Shown one piece after another: positions 1-9,088 of a stretch of DNA of 64,000 bases; position 1 is the first letter of the stretch; each line of letters opens with the position of its first letter. The notes beneath the pieces are model-generated. The model did no database searches. It saw only the letters and a list, made by a program, of their open reading frames with translations, and was not told the origin of the DNA. The stretch is taken from the NCBI GenBank assembly GCA_019054805.1, contig JAHQIY010000001.1, positions 3,114,501-3,178,500 on the forward strand, written 5' to 3'. The stretch comes from Brachionus manjavacas (Eukaryota > Rotifera > Eurotatoria > Ploima > Brachionidae). The translations under genes and the position numbers were made by a program.

Positions 1-35
1 CGAAAAGTATTAAAAATTTATAATTTTGTTTATAG

Positions 36-1012
36 AGCGTGTTTCATTGGTATCGATAGTCTACCACATTTTGCTCAATTTGATTCAATCAAGCATCAGT
101 CTATTGAACAAAAACGACCAAGCAGATGATTCAAGTAGCAGATTTGAATCAGATTTATACAAGTCAATATACGATTCATTTAGAATTATGTGTTGCGCAT
201 CGGAAAATAATTCCGAATACAATTCATTTTTTCAATCAGATAACTCAGAATCAGTAAACCCGCTGATCCAAATCCAGCAATCATCCTTAATATCCACTTT
301 GGCTCTCAAAAACACTTCCAATCTTGTCATTATGAAACTATTAGCCATCTACTTCCAATATTGTTCTCTTCATGTATTCGAACCTTTGAATGTATACGAA
401 AAATGCAAAGTATTCATGTGTTCAATGCGGTGTTCTGATGATCGCAAAGAACTTCTTTGCATGATTGAAAGCTTGACCGAAATTCTTTCCAATAAAGATA
501 CCTCTAAAAAAATCAGAATTATACTGTTACGTGAGCATTTGTCTTATTTGTGTAAATTGACATCTAACACTAGTGATTCCGACTGTTTCATATCTCTGAC
601 CAGTGAATTTGGCTTTGAGCTGGTTAAAAGTTTGATAGATCTTTTCGAAAGCATGGTCGCGCTGACCAACGAAGACCAGGAGGATTCAAATTCTGTTGAT
701 GAAACTCTGACCATTTATGTGCACATTTTGGGCGCTTATTTGAACCTTGAAGAAGATGATCCAAAGATTAGACGAAAACAGACACAAATAAATGATTTAG
801 TTATCAAAAAACTTCTTAATTTAGGTCTAAATTATAAACAAGAATTTAAGCAAGTGTTGGAGAAATGGCCTGAGTTGAAAAACAAAATTGGCAATGCGTT
901 CAAAGCGTCGGCTAGTCAAAGAGAAAATGCACAAAATTCAACCTCGAACCAGAGTGGCTCTGGTTCAAAAACGCCCAAAATCCAGCTTAATTTTAATTTT
1001 TCTAAAAAATAA
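36..1012 (+). CDS. HEATR5B: HEATR5-like protein, C-terminal exon (5' partial)
   Basis: A 325-codon open frame enters from an AG acceptor at 34-35 (a TTTATAG context) and ends at TAA 1010-1012. The product looks like an alpha-helical HEAT-repeat tail. It ends in a low-complexity Ser/Asn/Gln stretch followed by K-I-Q-L-N-F-N-F. HEATR5A/HEATR5B proteins end with a comparable Lys/Ile/Leu/Phe motif after a Gln/Ser-rich linker, and the preceding helix (FKQVLEKWPELKNKI) matches their last helix in character. HEATR5 proteins (yeast Laa1) associate with AP-1 and work in clathrin traffic between trans-Golgi and endosomes. The rest of the gene lies upstream of the window. The assignment rests on the C-terminal signature only; another HEAT-repeat trafficking protein is possible. 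Confidence 0.6.
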
Positions 1013-1089
1013 TTAATTTTTATATTTGTCGTTTTATCATCATTTTTTAATGATACATATATACATATATTTTTTTTCTTTAGATTTTT

Positions 1090-1095
1090 AATAAA
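1090..1095 (+). terminator. Poly(A) signal AATAAA of the HEATR5-like gene
   Basis: A canonical AATAAA lies 78 nt after the stop codon in an otherwise unremarkable AT-rich 3' UTR. Confidence 0.5.
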
Positions 1096-1499
1096 AAGTT
1101 CTAAAATTGTACTTATTTTCATTTTTAAACAAGAAATTAGAAAAAATAGAAAGAAGTTTTTTTTTTCTCTATTTTGATTTGAACTGTTATAGAATGTGTT
1201 AGGATTAAAATTTTGAGAAAATTTTTTTGTGCCAAATTCTTTATTCTCTTAGTTAAAAAAGGACGTTATTTATTCTGCTATTAAATTTTTTTTTTTGCTA
1301 GCTAATATAATGATAGTAATTATTTTCATCTGCTGGTAATTTTTTTTCACCTGCTTGTAAAATTATGATCATGATAACAAAAATAAAAATATTTTGATAA
1401 AATTTTATTCATATTAAGTTTGAATAGAAGAAAAAAGAAATTAAGCTTTATACCAATAAAAAAAATAAAAATTTCATAAGTAAATATCAAATTAATTTT

Positions 1500-1790
1500 T
1501 TCGCTGTCTTTTTGATTATCTGACAGGATAATTTTCTGTATTTCTTTTTTTAATTGTAGAACCACGAGGTCTGCCACGGCGTTTTGGACCATTTGAAGAT
1601 TTTTCTGCATCAGCTTGATAATTTTGATCAATTATTTAAATCATTCGGCTCATCTAATTGTAAAGGATTTGATAAGTTTTCACTATCTATAACATTGGAT
1701 AAATCGTTATACTTTTGAAACGAATTTTCCAAAGACGTAGCTTGTTGCTGTTGCTATCAAGTGTTAAGGAATTCAAATTGTCGATTAATA
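1500..1790 (-). pseudogene. Decayed coding relic with an AT-hook-like motif
   Basis: On the minus strand one frame gives Gln/Asn/Ser-rich protein (about 1760-1640). A shifted frame continues with a basic motif, PKRRGRPRGSTIKK (about 1605-1555), of the AT-hook type. A stop and a frameshift separate the two parts, so an intact exon is unlikely. It could be a relic of a transposon protein or a lost exon of a DNA-binding protein; the source is not recognised. Confidence 0.25.
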
Positions 1791-2027
1791 TTAACTGGTT
1801 TTTCTCTTTTATTTATTCTCAAAACTAGCTAGCAGGTATTAATTTTTTAGAAGCATAAGAAAATTTAGCTATCATTAATTAATTTTTTTTACTAGCAGTT
1901 ATAAAAAAAATTTACTAGCAGAAAAAAATAGATCTCGATAAAAAATTAAAGTAAAATCTGGATTTAAATGTAAATTGATTCATTTGTTAGTTAGAATTTT
2001 TTCTATTTGGCATTAAGTCTGCTTAGA

Positions 2028-2185
2028 CGTTATGAATTTTGGGAACAAAAAATAAAAATTTCAAAATGAACTTTTTTTACTATGAGTCTAAAAATTGTTC
2101 TGTAAAATGAGTCAGCTGGCACAAACTTATGACCACACAAAATTTAGTCTCTGAAATTTAATTTTAATGATTTTCTAATTGATTT
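2028..2185 (+). mobile_element. Diverged copy of the 235-bp MITE found at 17400
   Basis: This segment aligns by eye to the interior and left end of the element at 17400-17634. Shared blocks include GAATTTTGGGAACAAA, the AGTCTAAAAAT-GTTCTG segment, GGCACAAACTT and TTTAGTCTCTG, and then TTTAATTTTAATGATTT. The right terminal inverted repeat is lost or unrecognisable. Confidence 0.55.
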
Positions 2186-2397
2186 AGCATGTAAATTCTC
2201 ATTTTTAACATAGTTGGTTGAATTAATTAAGTTTCTTTTGTTTAAGCTGGTTACCAGCGTTCCATTTTTTAACTGTAACACCCCCTGTACACCATACGTC
2301 GTCCAATCTCAATATCAATATCACCCTACGTCCAATCTCTGTCCCTATTTATAACAATATGTTTTATTTTAGTTTAAGTTTCAGTTTTTATGTTTAA

Positions 2398-2443
2398 TAG
2401 AAAATCTTTTTTAACTTTTTTAAAAAGTTCAAAAAAGATTTTC
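2398..2443. repeat. Palindrome, arms of about 23 bp
   Basis: TAGAAAATCTTTTTTAACTT is followed almost at once by its reverse complement, with a one-base bulge. The transcript or single strand would form a long AT-rich hairpin. No function is assigned. Confidence 0.6.
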
Positions 2444-2948
2444 TACGCTATTATATTGGTTACAGGAGTGAAAATCTTGTCTCACTCAAGAGTAAATCAA
2501 CAGTTTTTACAAAAGCCATACTTTTTTTGCTGAAAAAAATTGAGATTTTGAACCCCGAAGTGCTAATGTTCCCAGGAAAAATAATTTTCGTTTTCGTGAC
2601 GTTATTTTTGAAGAAATCAGCCAATTTTTGTACTATTTTTTTGTTGTGGGAAGAGTGAGATATCTTAGTGAGACAATAAAGAGATAGTGGGAAAATATGG
2701 GGGACGCGATAAGGGGAATAGTGAGAAAAAAATTAAAATTTTAGAAAAAATTTATTTATCTTTTTTTTATGGAAAATTTAAAAATTAATGAAGAAAAAAT
2801 ACATATGATCAAATTACAAAAAAAAACAAAGCTAATTTCTTTAAATTTAAGTCTAAGTTATAAATATTATTTTGTAAAAATTTTCCCATAATAATTGAAT
2901 TGTAAAATTAATCTTTAGTTATTAATTTCAGCTAAGTTGACTAAAAAT

Positions 2949-3003
2949 TAGCTAACTAAAAACTAGTCGACTCATTTTTAGTCGACTAGTTTTTAGTTAA
3001 CTA
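2949..3003. repeat. Inverted repeat, 24-bp arms with a 7-nt loop
   Basis: The arms at 2949-2972 and 2980-3003 match at 23 of 24 positions and include the 14-mer AAAAACTAGTCGAC. The seven bases between them form the loop. It may be the remains of a foldback element. Confidence 0.65.
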
Positions 3004-3689
3004 AATTAAAAAAAAAACTCACATCACTATTAAAGAAAGATGACTTTATTGAGCCTTATTTAAGACTGAGCAATTAAATACAAAAAGAAACAAAAAAAAA
3101 CGCTGAAACTTCAATCAAGATATATGACAACCAGATTGAGGACGCTCAAAGATAATATAATGTGGAAAATCTCCCGCATATTAAATAAAAAGGTAATTTT
3201 TATCAATTTTCATTGATCATTTGATTATGATCATGAACTTCAAGTTGTCCATTTAATTTTCAGAATTTTAAATCGAACTATTCAGCCGTTGACAAATTAA
3301 CTGAAATAAACGATATGATAATTTTGTATGAACATTGGCTTAAATCATTTGAACGTAGTTATATTAGTGAGAGATAAAAAAATTTCACCTTTTTATTTCA
3401 ATCAGATATGCAAGACAATTATTCTAATAATTCAAAAGGAAGTACTTTTGGTGATAGGTATGTTGTATTTTAGTTTTAATTTCAATTTTAATGTTAAAGT
3501 TTTTGATATAAAGATTAAGAAAAGAACATCCTTCAATTTTATCAATTTAATTTTATTAAACTAACATCTATCTTTTTTTTTACCATTCCAATCTTTATTC
3601 GACGAACAGCAATATTGATAAAATTATCAAAAAGAAAAAAGTCATTTCCAATCTAAAGTGAAGCAATACAATATTTAATAATTGTCCCT

Positions 3690-3958
3690 TTTCTATCCTA
3701 GTGGATAATGGGAAGGAGCTCATCTCTTTTTCAAGTACCCTTTTGAGTAACGGCTTCGATCTGGCACAGAGGCTACTACATCTAGATGATCATCTACACC
3801 GCAATTTTTACCCAGTCGAAACTGGTCCCCCTATTTTTATGATGAAAGAGATTTAAACATTCGCCCCGTACTGCAGAGATATTTTGAAGATTTTTTCACC
3901 CTCAGCGGGTTTTGAACCCTCGATCCTCTGCTTACATGACTAAACCATTCGGCTATAC
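3690..3958 (-). mobile_element. tRNA-derived SINE, copy 1
   Basis: Read on the minus strand, the element starts with a tRNA-like head (3958-3898). It shows an A-box-like TAGCCGAATGG (3955-3945) and a B-box-like GGTTCAAAACC (3918-3908) at about tRNA spacing. A non-tRNA body runs on to about 3690. A second copy with the same head and a similar end (GCTCATCTC near 3719 and 41068) lies at 41035-41340. A single decayed tRNA gene is less likely because the body is shared too. Confidence 0.6.
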
Positions 3959-4752
3959 GTATATTAAAATATAAGCAAAAGAATATATAAAAATATCTTT
4001 AAAATTTAAATACTATTCACTTAAGTATTAAAAATGAATCTTTTCTTTTAATTTTAATATAAAATATTTTGAATTAAATGATCAAAAAAACTTTTTACAT
4101 CAAAATTATATTTTAGAAAATTGATCATTTTACAAGTTGATACTTACTGATTAAAGATAATTAGATTTTTAGGAAGTAAAAAAAAACTCGTCCTATTTCA
4201 GTAAAAAGTTTAATTTCAAATATTAAAATACTTGCAAAATTCACATAAAATATTTTTTTATTTGAAACTAAAAAAAATATTATAAGCATCACACTTTATC
4301 AATGTTATTTCAATAGTAGATGCATATTGTAATTTAAACACAAATTTAAATTGAACCAAATTTATAAAAATTTTATTTAATAATTAATTTTAAGCTTTAA
4401 TAAAAATTTTGAAATTGATAAATTTAAATTTAAATAATTTACTAATTTTAAATATTTTTGAAAATGTTGATCAAAAAACAATTAAATTATTTTAAAAAAA
4501 AATTTATTTTAAAATCCTAAAATTAAACCGCTTAGGCTAAATTTTTTACTTTCTAAAAACGTTAAAGGTGTTAGAAAGCAAGCTCAATTTTTCACAATGG
4601 GATTTTTTTTAGATAAAATAATTATTACTAATAACTAGAAAGCGTTCGCTATAATAAAAATTGTGCAGCTAGCCATGGATAGACAATAAGATCAAACTTT
4701 TAAAAAAACATTTTCCTTTCTGTACTTTTCGTACTTTTTCTAATTAATTTAT

Positions 4753-5449
4753 TTGGCCCTGATCCTTTTTGTACTTTCTGTACTTTTTGTACTTTTTCAG
4801 AATATTATTTTTTTTGTCCCTGTTCTTTTCTGTACTTTTTGTACTTTTTGTACTTTTTCAAAATATTATTATACTTGGCCCTGTTCCTTTTTGTACTTTC
4901 TGTACTTTTTGTACTTTTTCAGAATATTATTATACTTGGCCCTGTTCCTTTTTGTACTTTCTGTACTTTTTGTACTTTTTCAAAATATTATTATACTTGG
5001 CCCTGTTCCTTTTTGTACTTTCTGTACTTTTTGTACTTTTTCAAAATATTATTATACTTGGCCCTGTTCCTTTTTGTACTTTCTGTACTTTTTGTACTTT
5101 TTCAAAATATTATTATACTTGGCCCTGTTCCTTTTTGTACTTTCTGTACTTTTTGTACTTTTTCAGAATATTATTATACTTGGCCCTGTTCCTTTTTGTA
5201 CTTTCTGTACTTTTTGTACTTTTTCAGAATATTATTTTATTTGGCCCTGTTCCTTTTTGTACTTTCTGTACTTTTTGTACTTTTTCAAAATATTATTATA
5301 CTTGGCCCTGTTCCTTTTTGTACTTTCTGTACTTTTTGTACTTTTTCAGAATATTATTATACTTGGCCCTGTTCCTTTTTGTACTTTCTGTACTTTTTGT
5401 ACTTTTTCAGAATATTATTTTATTTGGCCCTGTTCCTTTTTGTACTTTT
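4753..5449 (+). repeat. 61-bp minisatellite, 12 units
   Basis: TTGGCCCTG (or a variant) recurs at 4753, 4814, 4875, 4936, 4997, 5058, 5119, 5180, 5241, 5302, 5363 and 5424, a strict 61-bp period. Each full unit contains three 9-bp sub-repeats beginning GTACTTT. Units differ at their 3' ends (AAAATATTATTATAC, AGAATATTATTATAC, AGAATATTATTTTAT). Units 9-11 repeat the order of units 6-8, implying a recent three-unit (183-bp) duplication. Because 61 is not a multiple of three and the unit lacks stops, all + frames stay open; these frames are artefacts, not a protein. Confidence 0.95.
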
Positions 5450-5486
5450 TGTGATTAATGGTAATTTTAATCATTTCATTAAAACA

Positions 5487-5535
5487 TAAACGGGGTCCGG
5501 GGCGGAGTCCTGGTTTAGGGATTCGGGTATGTTGA
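5487..5535 (-). repeat. Dispersed GC-rich core repeat, copy 1
   Basis: On the minus strand the segment reads CATACCCGAATCCCTAAACC followed by AGGACTCCGCCCCGGACCCC. The same core appears at 53692-53725 and, more diverged, at 61245-61283, both on the plus strand. It stands out sharply from the AT-rich surroundings. Its class is unknown. Confidence 0.65.
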
Positions 5536-5761
5536 AGGTAAGAAAAAAATTAGTTAAATATAAAATTTATATTTAAAATATTGATTAATAAAAGGTTTTT
5601 TTATTGCCATTAAGAACAAAAAGTACAGAAAGTACAAAAAGGATCAGGGCCAAATAAAACAAAATTCTGAAAAAGTACAAAAAGTACATAAAGGATTTTT
5701 ACTTTTAAATATTTTCATTGTCAATACCTCCAGCTAGCACCTAATAGTAAAAAGACTGATA

Positions 5762-6410
5762 CTGTAGATCTCGAAAAAATGTAACGTTACCGTTAGCGTA
5801 AGTTTCTTAGCGCTCATTTTACTTTAAGTCTAAGCAGCTATCGAAAGCCTTGCCTTCTCAAATTTTTTTATAAAAAAATCTTAAATTAAGAGTTTTAAAT
5901 GATTTTTTATTTTCAAATTAATTATTGATACTGATTATCTTCAAATTTTTTAAAGAAAATTTTTTTATTTAAATAAAAAATTAAAAACTAAGCAGAATTC
6001 ATTTTATTTTTGGTGTTGTTTTATTTAGCTTACTATCATTCTGTTTTTTTGTGCCAAAATTTTTTTTTCTCTTTTGCTCTAGCTTGTTTTCGGCAATTGA
6101 ATGTGTTTTCTCACATAGTTTTTGAATCATGGACACCTTTTGTTTCGCATTCATGTTCAAACTCACTTATTAATTTCATTTAATATATTAAACAAAACTT
6201 ATATTTTTCATAAAATAAATGAACTACCTTTTACAGTTTCAAATGCTTCAAAATGTGTTTTTTTCAAAACATCGAATCCTTTTTTTCTGTCCCTGCCAGA
6301 AATATGTTTATTGACTAGTTTCTGTAACAAATTTGAATAGGAAAATTTTAACGCTTACGCTTACGGTAACCGTTACCTTAGGTAACGTTACATTTTTGCG
6401 AGATCTACAG
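5762..6410. mobile_element. 649-bp non-autonomous DNA transposon with TIRs and TA target duplication
   Basis: The left end CTGTAGATCTCGAAAAAATG (5762-) and the right end, read in reverse complement as CTGTAGATCTCGCAAAAATG (6410-), match at all but one position. The match continues through GTAACGTTACC; the right end then has 16 extra bases before matching again at CGTAAG. TA flanks both sides (5760-5761 and 6411-6412), as in Tc1/mariner-type insertions. The interior is AT-rich with no recognisable transposase; an open frame at 6122-6340 resembles nothing known. Confidence 0.7.
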
Positions 6411-6412
6411 TA

Positions 6413-6848
6413 TTATCAGTAACGACTAATGATTCATCATATTCTTTAATTAATTTTGCCATTCTTGAAAGATTTAAGCTTTTCACTTTGAAATATATTT
6501 TTTATAGCTTATTACAAATGAATCTAAAAAAAATTTACCCATATCGTTGTCCACTTGGTTTACAATGAAAAGGGTTCTCTAATTAAAATTAAAAATAATG
6601 AAACAAAAAAAATGTAAAATTTGCTAAAAATAAGACAATTTTAAAGTCTAATAAAATTTTGCAATCTTTCAATTTAAATAAAAATTATAAATAAGTAATG
6701 AGTCTAAAATTCCTGAAAACTAAATAAAATAAATAATAATCAATATTTTTCAATTAATGACATTCAAATTATTTTTTTAATTTTATTTAATTATGCTTTG
6801 GTTCAGCTAACGGTAAGCAATTATCCCCAAATTTAGATATAGTCTAGT
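6413..6848. other. Short AT-rich spacer upstream of MRPL9
   Basis: No gene is seen. It ends in the MRPL9 leader, where TTTAG at 6832-6836 and CTAG at 6844-6847 lie close to the start codon. Confidence 0.5.
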
Positions 6849-7547
6849 ATGTTTACCAAAAATTTGGTTCCAAGCAATCGATCACTGAGTTTGAGTTTAA
6901 AAAAATTCTACACATGTATTGTGGAACGATATGAGAAGGTGCCACTAGTGCCCAAGGGCGTTGACGTACGTAAATACAATCTAAAATCAAAACACTTTCA
7001 ATACAAACTAGTCGAGTGTACACACACTCAGAAATGGGGTAATGTCGACGTGTTGCTGACAGAATATGTTGAAGGAATCGGCCACAAGGGTGAAATAGTC
7101 AATGTGGATCGACATACTGCGTACTATGACCTAATGCCTGCTCGTCTAGCAGTTTATCCAACTGACGAGTACCTCGAAATGTTTAAAGAAGAAAGAGAAT
7201 CTTTATCAACCAAGTCAAAAGTGTCTCCATTTGCCATGAAGACTAAAGAAGAGCTGTCTCAAATGGTGCTGAATGTACCTATGAATGTTGATGCCGAATG
7301 GGTCCTGGATAAAGACAACATACGCATTGCGCTCAGATACAACAAAATAATGAGCAACAACGATTCCATTCACATAGACGAGAATCTTAAGATAACAGAT
7401 AAAAACTGGAAGGACTTTAGCCAAGAACCTTTTGTAGTCAAGATAAAAATTAATGACTATATCTCTGCTGATTTAAAATGTAGAATTGTTCCAATTGATA
7501 TCGGAAAACTTTGGGAAGACTTTTCCACATTCAACAAGACAATATAA
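6849..7547 (+). CDS. MRPL9: Mitochondrial large ribosomal subunit protein bL9m
   Basis: Single-exon gene of 232 aa. After a basic, Ser/Leu-rich presequence typical of mitochondrial import (about residues 1-25) comes IVERYEKVPLVPKG, as in animal MRPL9. The L9 N-terminal domain follows (about 66-110: VDVLLTEYVEGIGHKGEIVNV, then the Tyr-Tyr-Asp-Leu-Met-Pro-X-X-Leu-Ala-Val-Tyr segment). bL9m belongs to the large subunit of the mitochondrial ribosome, near the L1 stalk base. Its stop is only 133 bp before the RFK start on the same strand. The first ATG of the frame is used, because it precedes the targeting sequence. Confidence 0.9.
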   Translation: MFTKNLVPSNRSLSLSLKKFYTCIVERYEKVPLVPKGVDVRKYNLKSKHFQYKLVECTHTQKWGNVDVLLTEYVEGIGHKGEIVNVDRHTAYYDLMPARLAVYPTDEYLEMFKEERESLSTKSKVSPFAMKTKEELSQMVLNVPMNVDAEWVLDKDNIRIALRYNKIMSNNDSIHIDENLKITDKNWKDFSQEPFVVKIKINDYISADLKCRIVPIDIGKLWEDFSTFNKTI

Positions 7548-7575
7548 AAAAAATTCTAATTTAATTGTGATTGTT

Positions 7576-7581
7576 AATAAA
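7576..7581 (+). terminator. Poly(A) signal AATAAA of MRPL9
   Basis: AATAAA lies 28 nt after the MRPL9 stop, inside the short gap before RFK. Confidence 0.5.
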
Positions 7582-7680
7582 ATTTAGAAAAATTTAATTA
7601 AAAATTTGCTGCAAAAAAGGGCTTAAAAACTCTTTGCACAGATGAGTCATGACAAATTTGCTATTTATTAAAATTTAGAA

Positions 7681-9007
7681 ATGCCAGGTTCGTGTGACGA
7701 AATGACTAGCTTAGTTAGCAACCAAAATGACACTGATATGAAATTTCCGTACTTTGCAACTGGCGAGGTTGTTAAGGGATTTGGCAGAGGAAGCAAACAA
7801 CTAGGCATACCAACTGCTAATTATCCCGAAAATGTTGTTGAAAAACTACCGGCTGGTTTTGACAACGGAGTTTACTACGGCTGGGCCAAAGTCGATGATG
7901 GTCCTGTGCACAAAATGGTCATGAGTATTGGTAATAATCCATATTATAATAATGAGAAAAAAACTATGGTGAGTTAGATGATTTTTGTTATTTAAAAGCA
8001 TTATTGGTAAAAGAAAAAATTATCTTTTTTTAAGTATGCTAGGTTGAAAGAGTGATGAATTTTTCATTTTTTTAAAACTTATTCACAACTTTAAATTTTA
8101 ATTGAAAAATAATTTTTTAATTCAAAAAAATTTTCTTACAAATATTAATCCTTTCATTTTTGAATTCAATATGTAATATTTTCAAATAAATACTGAACAA
8201 AATTTTAACAATCATTAATTATTTTAAAGTTAATTTACAGCAGTTTTTTTAAGGAAATACAAAAAAATAAATTCAAATTTAATTAAGCTTAATTTATTTG
8301 AAAGTCTAGCGCCTAGCTTTTATGAGTCGAATAAATATATTAACTAAATAAAAAATTAAATTTATTTTTAACAGTTTTCTTTTTTGGAAACGTCTAAATG
8401 CTACTAAATATTTTTATTAAAATTAAATCAAAATTAAAAAGTTATTTTAAATCTCAATTTTTAGAAAATTTTTTTATCATTTAAATAGATTAGCGTTTTT
8501 GTATTCAGCTAATTTAAAAAAGATAAATAGAATTTTTAACAAAGAATTAATGGTTTAATTCTGCAATTATTAATAATGGTTTAATTCTGCAAATATAAGT
8601 TTCTCAATTTCTTTAATTGAATATTGTGATACAAAAAATGAATACGAAAAGTTTATTCACTTTGTATGCTTATAAAGAATCAATAATTAATTTATTAATT
8701 AATTAATTAATTGAGTTTTATTTTAGGAGACCTATGTTATCAATGATTTTGATCAAGACTTTTATGGGTCGAACTTAAAGACAATAATGCTTGGTTTTAT
8801 TCGTCCCATGACCAGCTTCACCAGTATTGGTAATTTAAACTTCAAATTTTGGAAATAAAGAAAACTTTTTTTAATAAAATTTTTTAAGATGATTTAATAA
8901 AAGCAATGAGAAAGGATATATCAGATGCAAATGAGCTCCTAGACAAGCCAAATAACTCGGTGTATAAATCTCACAATTTTTTTAGAACACCTCAAGTCAA
9001 ACTTTAA
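7681..9007 (+). CDS. RFK: Riboflavin kinase (3 exons)
   Basis: Exons 7681-7968, 8727-8829 and 8889-9007 join in frame to 169 aa, close to the usual 155-165. Riboflavin kinase phosphorylates riboflavin with ATP to FMN, the first step towards FMN and FAD. Visible hallmarks are FGRGSKQLGIPTANYP (the P-T-A-N motif that binds Mg-ATP), GVYYGWA, and METYVINDFDQDFYG across the first intron, with the conserved Glu and the Asp-Phe-Tyr-Gly turn. The second intron is 59 bp. Just before the ATG is TTTATTAAAATTTAG, an acceptor-like context. The gene ends tail-to-tail with ACAD8, 81 bp apart. The N-terminus is about 15 residues longer than in vertebrates; an internal Met is a possible start. Confidence 0.93.
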
Positions 9008-9088
9008 AAAATTTTATTAATCTCAAAATTCCAATTAACTAAAATTTTATTACAAAAATGCTTTTAAGCCTAATTTTTGTATTTATTT

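Larger units (their letters stand above)
1096..4705. other. Gene-free AT-rich spacer with scattered repeats
   Basis: No coding gene is supported over 3.6 kb. The spacer holds a decayed coding relic near 1500-1790, a diverged MITE copy (2028-2185), two hairpin-forming palindromes (2398-2443 and 2949-3003) and a tRNA-derived SINE (3690-3958). The short open frame at 3328-3564 is Ile/Asn/Phe-rich with no recognisable domain and is probably chance. Confidence 0.6.
4706..5703. mobile_element. Element with inverted ends; left end amplified into a minisatellite
   Basis: The left end (about 4706-4795) recurs inverted at 5612-5703. Both carry the variant GGCCCTGATCC, where every internal minisatellite unit reads GGCCCTGTTC. 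Between them lie the 61-bp array, a GC-rich core (about 5487-5535) also found near 53.7 and 61.2 kb, and AT-rich filler. This looks like a non-autonomous element whose left terminal repeat expanded in tandem. No transposase is encoded and no clear target-site duplication was found. Confidence 0.5.

Noticed and set aside
4753..5489. Three overlapping open frames of 216-233 codons on the plus strand
   Set aside because: They are translations of the 61-bp minisatellite in each frame; open only because the unit lacks stops.
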